64,000 nt of DNA from Streptomyces aurantiogriseus (GTDB taxonomy: Bacteria; Actinomycetota; Actinomycetes; Streptomycetales; Streptomycetaceae), in the NCBI RefSeq assembly GCF_014649375.1, contig NZ_BMSX01000030.1, forward strand, positions 45,082-109,081. The letters are read 5' to 3'. Both the position numbers and the translations under genes were made by a program. A model generated the notes under the pieces. That model did no database searches and was not told the DNA's origin. It worked only from the letters and a program-made list of their open reading frames with translations. This document shows positions 7,450 through 15,463 of this stretch, piece by piece (positions within the stretch are counted from its first letter, which is position 1; each line of letters starts with the position of its first letter).

Positions 7450-9207
7450 TCACGCGACGGCGTGACAGGCCAGGTCGCGCAGGAAGGCCAGGGCGGCCCG
7501 CGCGGTGGCGTCGTTCTGCCGGAAGGCGGGCCCACCCGTGCGCGGCCGGGTGAACGCGCCCGGCGTACGGCTGTCGGTGTGCGGGCCGAGCGCGAAGCGC
7601 CGCGGGTGCGGCCGGCCGGCCCGGTCCAGGAGCCGCCCGTCGAGGCGGTCCACCCGCAGCAGCCCGTCCGCTGTCTCGGCGGCGCCGTCCTCGTGCAGCG
7701 CGCGCAGCAGCGGATCGCGGGCGCGCCGGACCGTCGGCTCGGGCAGCCGCGCCTCGACCAGCGCCCGCGCCGCCACGGAGAACCCCGGCACGGTGGCACT
7801 CGACGCCCGGAACACCCCGTCCTCCGCCCGTACGGCCATGCCGGCGCCGACGAACTTCAGCACCCCCGCCCGCGACAGCGCGAGCAGTTGCCGCAGCCGG
7901 GGCCCGGGCGGCCCGGACGCGAGGTAGCTGAAGAAGCCGTGCCACCCGGGCCCGATGTCACCGAGCCGCACCAACTGGCCGTAGACGGACAACAGCCCCA
8001 GGAAAACGGCCAGGTCGGGGCTGTACGCGGGATCATGACGGCGCCCCAGGTCGTCCTCGACGTATCCGCGCAGCCCCTCCTGGAACTCCTCGAAGGATCC
8101 GTACCGCACCCCGTCCAGCGGACGGTCGAGCGCGGCCAGGTCGAGCCGGTCGCGCGGGTCGGGCACGGCGGACGCGACGAGGGCCTCCCGCTCGACGACC
8201 CCGTCGGCGGCGGCGTACTTCTCCTCGAAGTCGGTCCAGGCGATCGCGGTCCGCTCCGGGTGGGCCGTGAACAGCCGGTGGTAGTGGGCGAACCCCAGCT
8301 CCTTCTCCACCAGCGGCCACACGTCCCGCCGGAAGTCGAAGCCCCCCGGCCGTGCGAGCAGCCCGTCGATCTCGGCCGGCCCCAGGAAGCGGGGCAACGG
8401 CGGCCGCTCCCCGCTCCAGTCGTATCCGATCTTGGAGTGGTACGGCACTCCGCGCCGCGAGCCGACGTACAGCACCGGCTCCCGCCCCGAGGGGAGGTAC
8501 GTGTCGCCCTCGTAGCGTCCGCCGCGTCCCTCGGTCAGCAGCACCATCAGGTCGACGAAGGCGAGCCCGAAGCCGCGGACGAGGACGGGCTCGCCGGGCC
8601 GGAGCCCGGACAGGTCGCTGTCGGCGGTGAAGTCCGGGGGAAGGTGGGTGAGGCCGTGCTGGTGTGCGTAGGCCGCCAACGCCCGCTGTTCGTCGTCGAG
8701 TTCGGCGTCGAGGTGGCCGAGGGTGAGGACGACGAGGTCGGCGAGCAGGGGCCGGGGGCGGCCCTCGAGCCACACCTGCTGACGCCCCTCGCGCGGCCCG
8801 TCGACCCGCAGGGCGCGCCGGAGGTGGTGGTGGACCTTGGTCTCCGGGGGCAGAGCGGCGACGGCCTGCTCGTGCACCCAGCCCAGGTAGGCGCCTTGGA
8901 GCTGCCGGTCGGCGAAGGTGCGGCCGTCGATGCCGGCCCACTCGTGCAGGGTGGGACCGGGACGCACGGGTCCGGCCATGTCCACCGTCTCGTCGGTGAA
9001 CATGGTGACGTCCTCGGCGTGCGAGTTCATCCACAGCAGCGGCGACTGGGCGGCGCGCCAGATGCGTCCGGCGCCCGGCGGATGCGGGTCGACGAGGTGG
9101 ATGTCGAGGCCTGTACCGGCGTACAGCTCGGGAGCGTTGGCGGCGATCCGCTCGATGAGACCGGTCCCCCTCGGCCCGGCCCCGACGATCACCAGGGAGT
9201 GCCTCAT
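7450..9207 (-). CDS. FAD/NAD(P)-binding protein of the NAD_binding_9 type
   Basis: This 585-aa protein starts at ATG 9207, overlapping the permease stop by ATGA. The N-terminus carries a dinucleotide-binding fingerprint, VIVGAGPRGTGLIERI, followed by HLVDPHPPGAGRIW, as in the FAD-NAD(P)-binding family. A central segment (LVVLTLGH...) fits the second half of that fold. The protein is about twice the length of a minimal domain and has no membrane segment. The reaction is unknown. Placement between permease and ATPase genes ties it to metabolism of the imported compound, and supplying reduced flavin to the two monooxygenases is one possibility. Confidence 0.82.
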   Translation of the reverse strand: MRHSLVIVGAGPRGTGLIERIAANAPELYAGTGLDIHLVDPHPPGAGRIWRAAQSPLLWMNSHAEDVTMFTDETVDMAGPVRPGPTLHEWAGIDGRTFADRQLQGAYLGWVHEQAVAALPPETKVHHHLRRALRVDGPREGRQQVWLEGRPRPLLADLVVLTLGHLDAELDDEQRALAAYAHQHGLTHLPPDFTADSDLSGLRPGEPVLVRGFGLAFVDLMVLLTEGRGGRYEGDTYLPSGREPVLYVGSRRGVPYHSKIGYDWSGERPPLPRFLGPAEIDGLLARPGGFDFRRDVWPLVEKELGFAHYHRLFTAHPERTAIAWTDFEEKYAAADGVVEREALVASAVPDPRDRLDLAALDRPLDGVRYGSFEEFQEGLRGYVEDDLGRRHDPAYSPDLAVFLGLLSVYGQLVRLGDIGPGWHGFFSYLASGPPGPRLRQLLALSRAGVLKFVGAGMAVRAEDGVFRASSATVPGFSVAARALVEARLPEPTVRRARDPLLRALHEDGAAETADGLLRVDRLDGRLLDRAGRPHPRRFALGPHTDSRTPGAFTRPRTGGPAFRQNDATARAALAFLRDLACHAVA

Positions 9208-10061
9208 CGGGTCCGCTCCGCACCGCGCGCGTAGTACTTCTCCACGTGGTACTGGCCGACGCTGAGCACCGAGGTGACGATCGTGTACCAGACGGTGGCC
9301 ACCATCAGCAGCGGGATGACCTGGTAGGTGCGGTGGTAGACGAGCTGCACCGAGAACAGCAGGTCCTGGACGGCGATGACGCTGACGATGGAGGTGCCCT
9401 TGAGGGTGCCGATCAGCATGTTCCCGGCCGGCGGCACGATGGAGCGCATCGCCTGCGGCAGCACGATCCGCCACCAGCGGCGCCACCGGCTCAGCCCGAG
9501 CGCCTGCGCGGCCTCGATCTGCCCGCGGTCGATGGAGAGGATCCCGCCGCGCACCACCTCGGCGGCGTACGCGGCCTCGTGCAGGGTGAGGCCGACGATC
9601 GCGACGGCGATCGGGGTCAGCAGGTTCACCGTCCTCACCCCGAAGAGCTGCGGGTACAGCGCCCCGATGTTGAACCACAGCAGCAGCTGCACCAGGATCG
9701 GGATCGACCGGAACAGCCAGACATAACCCCAACTGACGCTTCTGAGCACGGGGTTGGCGGAGAGCCGGGCCGCGGCGAGCAGCGCGCCCAGCGCGAAGCC
9801 GAGCGCCATCACCACCGCCGTCAGCCACAGCGTGAGCCACAGGCCGCGCAGCACGGAGGCGGAGGTGAAGTAGTCGGCGACGACGTCCCACTGGAACGCC
9901 TCGTTGCGCAGCACCGAGTTGACGGCGACGCCGAGCAGGACGAGGACGGCGACGGCGGCCGCCCACTGTCCGAGGCGGCGGTGCGGGACGATCCGCAGGG
10001 TGTCCGCGTGCTCCGGTATGTCCGGTGCGGCGGGGGCTTTGGCGAGGGCGTCGGAGGACAT
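9204..10061 (-). CDS. Polar amino-acid-type ABC transporter permease
   Basis: This 285-aa inner-membrane protein has about five hydrophobic segments and the His/Glu/Gln/Arg permease features: GLWLTLWLTAVVMALGFALG at the start of the domain and an EAA loop with EAAYAAEVVRGGILSIDRGQ...EAAQALGLS. ATG 10061 is chosen because GGAG lies eight bases upstream, which the ATG at 10079 lacks. The gene heads the leftward operon. A single permease gene suggests a homodimer. The divergent binding-protein gene is presumably its partner. Confidence 0.93.
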   Translation of the reverse strand: MSSDALAKAPAAPDIPEHADTLRIVPHRRLGQWAAAVAVLVLLGVAVNSVLRNEAFQWDVVADYFTSASVLRGLWLTLWLTAVVMALGFALGALLAAARLSANPVLRSVSWGYVWLFRSIPILVQLLLWFNIGALYPQLFGVRTVNLLTPIAVAIVGLTLHEAAYAAEVVRGGILSIDRGQIEAAQALGLSRWRRWWRIVLPQAMRSIVPPAGNMLIGTLKGTSIVSVIAVQDLLFSVQLVYHRTYQVIPLLMVATVWYTIVTSVLSVGQYHVEKYYARGAERTR

Positions 10062-10473
10062 GCGAAGGCTCCGTGACATCGAGTCGGTCGAACACGGGTG
10101 GTGCCTTCACACGGATGCGCCGCGCGGCGCCGTACGGCCGAGCCCCTCAGCAGGGCCGTCCACCGAGACTACGGCGGCGTTTCCCCGCGCTGTCAAGGCC
10201 GTCCACACTGTGAGCCGTACGTCTCAACTCGGTTGACGCACAACCGGATGCCTGTTCCACTTGGCCCATGCATCCACAGCAGTGGCTGGTCACGCGCTCC
10301 CACATCGACTTCGGTCGAGTGTGGTCCTGTTCCTGTTGAGCTGACCCCCTGCGTGCCCTGACTCCAGGGCGCCTCTTCGCGTTCTCCCTCCCCCAGCACG
10401 GCCTTCACACGCGCGCCACTCCCCTCACCCAGCGCTTTCTCCCACCTCTTTGCTGTCTTGGAGACCGCACACG
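10062..10473. promoter_or_regulatory. Divergent promoter region of the transporter/monooxygenase cluster
   Basis: This 412-bp gap must drive the leftward six-gene operon and the rightward binding-protein gene. A small inverted repeat, TCAAC-TCG-GTTGA (10224-10236), overlaps a possible rightward -35 (TTGACG, 10233-10238), with a weak -10-like TCCACT 17 bases later. This looks like an operator-promoter overlap but is weakly supported. No regulator gene is in the cluster. No coding sequence seen. Confidence 0.4.
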
Positions 10474-11430
10474 ATGCGTACGTCCACGCGCTCCCGTAAG
10501 CGCATTTTCGCCCCCTTCGCCCTGATCACATCGGCGACGCTGCTCCTCACCGCGTGCGGCTCCGGCTCGGACGACTCCGCGGTCGGCGGTACCGCGCAGG
10601 CGGCGGCCAGGTCCGACGCGATTCCGACCGAGGACGTCGTCTCCGCGGTCCGGAAGGACGAGGCCGCCGCCAGATTGCTGCCGCCGGGGGTGACGAGCCT
10701 GACCGTCGCCGTCAGCGTCGGCGGCACCCCGCCCGGCACCAGCGTCCTGGACGACGGCAGGACCCTGGCCGGCCAGGACATCGACTTCACCCAGGCCGTC
10801 GCCAAGGTGCTCGGCATCCGGCTGAAGACGGAGCAGGCCAGTTTCGAGGCGATCCTGCCCGCCCTGGACAGCGGCAAGTACGACGTCGGCGTCAGCAACT
10901 TCGGCGTCACCACCGAGCGCCTGAAGACGATCGACTTCGTCACCTACATCAACGACGGCCAGGGCTTCGCCGCCCGCAAGGACTCCGAGCTGAAAAAGGT
11001 CACCGACCTGAAGCAGCTGTGCGGCCTGAACGTCGCCACCGGCGCCGGCACCACCTTCGAGGCCACGCTGGAGGAGAACAAGCACGTCTGCACCGACGCC
11101 GGGAAGAAGGCGTACACGGTGCAGACGTACAGCGAGCAGGGCGCGATCTGGTCCTCCGTCCAGCAGGGCCGCAGCGACGTCGTGATGTCCACCATCAACG
11201 GCCTGCGCTACGCCGTCGCGCACCAGGAGGGCGTGAAGTTCCTCAACGAGTTCCACCGCCTCGACGTCGGCTTCGCCTTCAAGAAGGGCACGAAGCTCGC
11301 CCCCGCCGTCCAGGCGGCGGTCAACAAGCTCATCGCGGACGGCACGTACGCGAAGATCCTGAAGAAGTGGGGCACGACGGGCTCGGCGATCGAGAAGTCA
11401 CAGATCTCCCCGCCGGAACTCACCGACTGA
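10474..11430 (+). CDS. Solute-binding lipoprotein of a polar amino-acid-type ABC transporter
   Basis: This 318-aa lipoprotein has a signal peptide with a basic N-terminus and the lipobox LLTAC (Cys near residue 26). The family-3 solute-binding fold follows: LTVAVSVGGTPP, GQDIDFTQAVAKVLGI, ILPALDSGKYDVGVSNFGVTTERLK, then IDFVTYINDGQGF. ATG 10474 follows GGAG by ten bases and begins a good signal peptide; the ATG at 10450 does not. The family binds polar amino acids, cystine and related ligands. It is transcribed away from its permease and ATPase genes. The ligand is unknown; monooxygenase neighbours suggest a modified or sulfur-containing amino acid. Confidence 0.92.
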   Translation: MRTSTRSRKRIFAPFALITSATLLLTACGSGSDDSAVGGTAQAAARSDAIPTEDVVSAVRKDEAAARLLPPGVTSLTVAVSVGGTPPGTSVLDDGRTLAGQDIDFTQAVAKVLGIRLKTEQASFEAILPALDSGKYDVGVSNFGVTTERLKTIDFVTYINDGQGFAARKDSELKKVTDLKQLCGLNVATGAGTTFEATLEENKHVCTDAGKKAYTVQTYSEQGAIWSSVQQGRSDVVMSTINGLRYAVAHQEGVKFLNEFHRLDVGFAFKKGTKLAPAVQAAVNKLIADGTYAKILKKWGTTGSAIEKSQISPPELTD

Positions 11431-11452
11431 GTGCTGCGGGGCCGCGGCGCGA

Positions 11453-12634
11453 CTAACAGTCGCAGCCGCAGCCGTCGCAACAGCAACCGTCACAGCAGTT
11501 CCCGCAGCCGTCACAGCAGTCGCAGCAGTCGGAGCAGTCGTCGCAGCGGTGGCAGAGGCCCTCCTTGCGCTCCCCCGTCCACGGGTCGTCGTACTCGCCG
11601 CAGCACATCTGGCACGTACAGGCGAGCCCCGCCCAGACGAGGCACCCCGCGAGGAGGCCGCGCCGGTCGCGACGCGGCGGCTCCGGGGGCGAGGGCGGGC
11701 CGCCGGGACCGGACGGCGCGTAAGGGTTCCCCGGCGGCGGCCCGTACTGCTCCGCCGGATGGGCGTGCCCGCACGAGGTGGTCCCGAAGGCGCGGTCGAC
11801 GGAAGCCCGCAGCTCGTGCACGAGCAGCACATGGGCCAGCTTCGGGTCACTGAACTCGGCCTCCCGCAACGCCAGCCGGATCCCGTGCACGGCGTCGTCG
11901 GCGAGCCGCCGGGCCTCGGCGAGGGAGGTGCCGGTCGCGGTGAGCGGGTTCCACGCGCCCGACGCGGCGTCGGCCTCCCGGTCCTCCACGGCGTCCAGGA
12001 GGTGCGCGAGCCGGCCGAAGAGGCGCCCGGCCTCGGCGAGCGGCTCGGCGTTGCCCGGCCGCCCCGCCAGGACCGCGGTGTGCGCGAAGGCCGCAGCGGT
12101 GGCCGTCTCGGTCGGCTCGGTGACCGTCAGGATCGGCGTCCCGGGCCCGGCGAGCGCCTCGATGCCGACCTGCCGGTCCACGGCGTCGACGAGTACGGCG
12201 GTGTCGAACCCGACGGCGGATCCGGTACGGGCCCCCGCCGCGCCCCAGCTCGCGGCGACCCGGCGCGCGGCCAGGGCCACCGGCCGCCGGGCCAGCCATC
12301 CGTCCCCGTCGGCGACGTGGTCGCGCACCTTGGCGGAGGCCAGCACCAGCGAGACGGCGGCCGCGAGCCGCGCCCCCTCGCCGTGCGCGACGGACGCGCC
12401 GCGCATCCCGCGCAGCGGACAGGGCCCGGCCGTACGCCGCCCCCCGCCGCCCCGCTCGGCGGCCTGAGCCTCCGTCAGGACCGATATCAACAGCCCGTCG
12501 TAATTGGTCACGACCCGTGCGAACTGCCCGTGATCCCTGCGCAGCGCGAGGCACAGCCCGCACAGGTGCGCCATCCACTGGGTCTTGAGCCCTTCACCGA
12601 GCCGATGACGGCACGGCCTGACGATTCCGAACAC
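11453..12634 (-). CDS. DUF5685 family protein with an extreme cysteine-rich C-terminal tail
   Basis: This 393-aa protein begins at GTG 12634 after a G-rich ribosome site. The N-terminus MFGIVRPCRHRL...HLCGLCLALRRDHG, with paired cysteines, matches the DUF5685 family of actinobacteria. The middle is alanine-rich and probably helical. After a Pro/Gly linker (about residues 290-335) comes a run of mixed Cys, Asp and Gly. The last 33 residues contain 16 cysteines in CC, CCC and CDGC arrangements, with four more cysteines just upstream. Such density suggests metal binding or multiple disulfides. No signal peptide is seen, so a cytoplasmic metal-binding role is the simpler reading. The family's function is unknown to me. 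The gene stands alone, convergent with the binding lipoprotein gene. Confidence 0.85.
   Translation of the reverse strand: MFGIVRPCRHRLGEGLKTQWMAHLCGLCLALRRDHGQFARVVTNYDGLLISVLTEAQAAERGGGGRRTAGPCPLRGMRGASVAHGEGARLAAAVSLVLASAKVRDHVADGDGWLARRPVALAARRVAASWGAAGARTGSAVGFDTAVLVDAVDRQVGIEALAGPGTPILTVTEPTETATAAAFAHTAVLAGRPGNAEPLAEAGRLFGRLAHLLDAVEDREADAASGAWNPLTATGTSLAEARRLADDAVHGIRLALREAEFSDPKLAHVLLVHELRASVDRAFGTTSCGHAHPAEQYGPPPGNPYAPSGPGGPPSPPEPPRRDRRGLLAGCLVWAGLACTCQMCCGEYDDPWTGERKEGLCHRCDDCSDCCDCCDGCGNCCDGCCCDGCGCDC
11456..11560 (-). repeat. Degenerate tandem repeat encoding the Cys/Asp/Gly tail
   Basis: On the plus strand this stretch is an iterated CAGCAGTC / CAGCCGTC motif at multiples of three bases, encoding the cysteine-rich end of the DUF5685 protein. 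The repeat could let tail length vary between strains by slippage without breaking the frame. Confidence 0.7.
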
Positions 12635-12947
12635 GACGATCCCCCGTGATCCGTACGATGTTGAGCTGCCGCATCGTATCGACGGATTGTCACGCGGGAA
12701 GGCCTCACCCCGTTCACCCGTACGCTCCGGCCGTCACCCGTACGCCGCGAAGAATCATATTTCACTCACAGTCAGCAGCCGTATACACCAAGACCCTTGG
12801 GAGACACGGACTCTCGACGGATCGGCTGTGCACCAGTACCGTCACAAACCCCCCGCGCGGCGTCTATCCACTTGGCGCGACATCCGCATCATGGACGACC
12901 ATGGGGAATGCGGAAAGCAAGAAAGACCGCTGTGAGAGGAGGCGTCC
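12635..12947. other. Divergent intergenic region between the DUF5685 gene and sflA
   Basis: 313 bp that should carry both promoters. Near 12748-12785 it is unusually A/T-rich for this genome (AGAATCATATTTCACTCAC), which may mark a promoter. The sflA ribosome site (GGAGG, about 12936-12940) is at its right end. No convincing -35/-10 pair and no gene found. Confidence 0.4.
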
Positions 12948-13385
12948 ATGGGATCGGTACGCAAGGCGAGTGCCTGGCTTGGCCTCGTCGACGACAACGA
13001 TGACGAGCGTTACTACGACGACGACTATTCCGAGGGGACCGACTCCGGTGACGCCTGGGTCACCGACCCGCGAGTCAAGGTCGCCGCGGACACGGCCGAG
13101 GAAAAGGGCCGCCGGATCGGCACCGTGACCCCGGACAGCTTCCGGGACGCGCGGGCGATCGGTGAGCTGTTCCGCGAGGGTGTCCCGGTCATCATGAACC
13201 TCACGGCCATGGAGGCCGCCGACGCCAAGCGCGTCGTCGACTTCGCGGCCGGGCTCATCTTCGGCCTGCGCGGTTCGATCGAGCGGGTGTCGACCCGAGT
13301 GTTCCTGCTCACCCCCGCCCACACGGAGATCGTCAACGGGGACCCGGCCGGGCACCGCGCGGACGGCTTCTTCAACCAGAGCTGA
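12948..13385 (+). CDS. sflA: SepF-like cell division protein (SflA type)
   Basis: This 145-aa cytoplasmic protein starts at ATG 12948, seven bases after GGAGG. It has the SepF layout: a short amphipathic N-terminus (MGSVRKASAWLGL), an acidic Asp/Tyr-rich linker (residues 15-40), and the DUF552 domain with FREGVPVIMNLTAMEAADAKRVVDFAAGLIFGL and a final FLLTPA strand. SepF bridges FtsZ to the membrane. The main sepF normally lies in the ftsZ cluster, so a stand-alone copy is a SepF-like paralogue; Streptomyces SflA and SflB are known to affect septation and hyphal branching. The sflA assignment rests on gene neighbourhood as recalled from S. coelicolor. Confidence 0.88.
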   Translation: MGSVRKASAWLGLVDDNDDERYYDDDYSEGTDSGDAWVTDPRVKVAADTAEEKGRRIGTVTPDSFRDARAIGELFREGVPVIMNLTAMEAADAKRVVDFAAGLIFGLRGSIERVSTRVFLLTPAHTEIVNGDPAGHRADGFFNQS

Positions 13386-13412
13386 GGCGGGGCCGCTCAC
13401 CGGCCCTGCCTC
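13384..13412 (+). terminator. Terminator overlapping the sflA stop codon
   Basis: A 12-bp stem (13384-13395 with 13401-13412) has one G-U pair and a CTCAC loop, beginning inside the stop codon. It separates sflA from the convergent MFS gene. Confidence 0.65.
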
Positions 13413-13582
13413 CGGCGGGCTCCACCGCAAGGCGCCGAACCCGGTGAGCGCCCCGCCCGGCACGAGCTGACGCATCTCGAGGATGCCCTCGCAACTGAGC
13501 ACCGACCCGAGGGTGGCCGCGTGCCGCGTGACGGGGTGGAGACGATCACGGTCGGGCGGCGCGTGGGCGGGCTCCCCCGGCG

Positions 13583-15205
13583 TCAAGCCGAGACGCGGGA
13601 CTCCGTGGCATCCCGAGGCCCGGGCAGCTCCACCGCGCAGGACTCGGCCTCGTCGCAGGACTCGACCTCGTCGCAGTGCATGACCCGCGGCAAGCGCAAC
13701 GCCATCACCGCCCCCAGCAACAACAGCCCCGCGCTCACCAGCAAGGTGACATGCAGCCCGTGCACGAAACAGTCCCGGGCCGTCTGCCGCAGGGCCACCC
13801 CCGCCGGCCCCCCGAGCCGCCCGGCGACCTCGTAGGCCTCCCCCAGCGAATGCCCCGCCGCGGCCGACGCCGACGCCGGCACCCCGGGCACCGACGACAA
13901 TCCGGGCGCGTACGCCGCGTTCATCACGCTGCCCAGCAGGGCGATCCCGATTCCGGCCCCCAGCTGGTACGACGTCTCCCCGATCGCCGCAGCCCCACCC
14001 GCCTGCTCCGGCGGAGCCTCGCTCAGCATCGACTCGTACGCCGCGAACAGGGTCGTCTCCAGCCCGAAGCCGAGCAGCACGAACCCGAACAGCAGCAGGC
14101 CCGTGTTGTCCGCCTCGCCCATCGCGGTCAGCGTCAGCACCGCCGCCGCCGTGAGACAGAACCCCCCGCTCACCATGCGCCGCGGCCCGAACCGCCGTAG
14201 CAACCGTGCCCCGGCCAACCCCGCGGCCATCGCCGCGAAGGTCAGCGGCAGCAGCCGCAGCCCCGTCTCCAGCGGGGACAACCCCAGCACCAGCTGCAGG
14301 TACTGCGCCGCGATCAGCTCGAGCCCCACCAGCGCCAGCATCGCCAGCACGATGCACCCCACCGATGTGCTGAACGCCGGCCGGCCGAACATCCGCAGGT
14401 CCACCAGCGGATGGGTCCGCCGCCGCTGACGCCGTACGAAGACGAGGATCAGCGCCACGCCCGCCACCAGCGGCACGAGGGTGAACGCGCCCACCTCCCC
14501 GCCGCCCAGCCGCTTTACGCCCAGCACGACGCCGAACAGCCCGGCGGCGGCCATCAGCGCGCCGACGACGTCCCACGGCCCGTCCCCCGCGCCCCGCGAC
14601 TCCGGCAGCAGCAGCCGTCCCACCGGGAGGCTGACCAGCATGAGCGGGATGTTGACGAGGAAGACCGAGCCCCACCAGAAGTGCTCGAGCAGGAAGCCCC
14701 CGAGCAACGGCCCCACCGCCGCCCCCACCGCGGCCACCGCACTCCAGATACCGATGGCGAGCGCCCGCTCCCGTCGGTCGGGAAACACCTGCCGCAGGAT
14801 CGACAACGTCGCCGGCATGATCATCGCACCGCCGACACCGAGCAGCGCCCGCGCGACGATCAGCACCTCGGCACTGCCGGCGAACGCCGCCATCGCGGAG
14901 GCGACACCGAACAGCGCGTACCCCAGCAGCAGGACCCTTCTGCGGCCCACCTTGTCACCGAGGGTGCCGAAGAGGATCAGCAGCGAGGCGCAGACCAGCG
15001 GGTAGGTGTCGACGATCCAGAGCAGCTCGATCGCGCCGGGCCGGAGGTCCTCGGTGACGGCGGGCACCGCGACGTGCAGCACGGTCGCGTCGACGGCGAC
15101 CAGCAGCAGGCTGACGCACAGCACCACGAGCACGATCCAGCGGTTGGCACCGGCCCCGGCCGCCCGACGGCGCAGCCCGACGGCAGCCGTGGTCGTCCCG
15201 GACAT
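13583..15205 (-). CDS. MFS drug/proton antiporter, DHA2 (14-helix) family
   Basis: This 540-aa integral membrane protein starts at ATG 15205 with GGGAGG seven bases upstream. It has about 14 hydrophobic segments. Motifs include LDxTVLxVAVP-like DATVLHVAVPAV in helix 1, the MFS loop GTLGDKVGRRR between helices 2 and 3, and ARALLGVGGAMIMPATLSIL in the antiporter region. Members (QacA, SmvA type) export cationic drugs and antibiotics by proton exchange. The C-terminal 35 residues are hydrophilic and acidic with several cysteines. No adjacent TetR or MarR regulator is present; the gene is divergent from a mannosyltransferase-like gene across 258 bp. The exported substrate is unknown. Confidence 0.9.
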   Translation of the reverse strand: MSGTTTAAVGLRRRAAGAGANRWIVLVVLCVSLLLVAVDATVLHVAVPAVTEDLRPGAIELLWIVDTYPLVCASLLILFGTLGDKVGRRRVLLLGYALFGVASAMAAFAGSAEVLIVARALLGVGGAMIMPATLSILRQVFPDRRERALAIGIWSAVAAVGAAVGPLLGGFLLEHFWWGSVFLVNIPLMLVSLPVGRLLLPESRGAGDGPWDVVGALMAAAGLFGVVLGVKRLGGGEVGAFTLVPLVAGVALILVFVRRQRRRTHPLVDLRMFGRPAFSTSVGCIVLAMLALVGLELIAAQYLQLVLGLSPLETGLRLLPLTFAAMAAGLAGARLLRRFGPRRMVSGGFCLTAAAVLTLTAMGEADNTGLLLFGFVLLGFGLETTLFAAYESMLSEAPPEQAGGAAAIGETSYQLGAGIGIALLGSVMNAAYAPGLSSVPGVPASASAAAGHSLGEAYEVAGRLGGPAGVALRQTARDCFVHGLHVTLLVSAGLLLLGAVMALRLPRVMHCDEVESCDEAESCAVELPGPRDATESRVSA

Positions 15206-15463
15206 GTACGTACCTCCCAGGTGTTCCTCGGGTTCGGCGGGCTCGCGGGGTGGGGACTCCCCGCGACTCGGCCGGAGAGGAGCGGTGGTCTCCGGCCCGC
15301 GCAGACGAACGGCGAGTGACACGCAGCGTACGCGAGTTCGCGGCGCGGCCACGTGGCGGACCTCTCACAGTCCAGGGGGATCGGTGTGGCGTACACCACT
15401 CTCCTCACAGCCCGTACACCCCGGCACACCCTCCGGTGGTGCGCCCGGCCGATAATCGAGCCC

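Noticed and set aside
11431..11853. Plus-strand open frame of about 140 codons rich in Ser and Arg
   Set aside because: It is the complement of the cysteine-repeat end of the DUF5685 gene.
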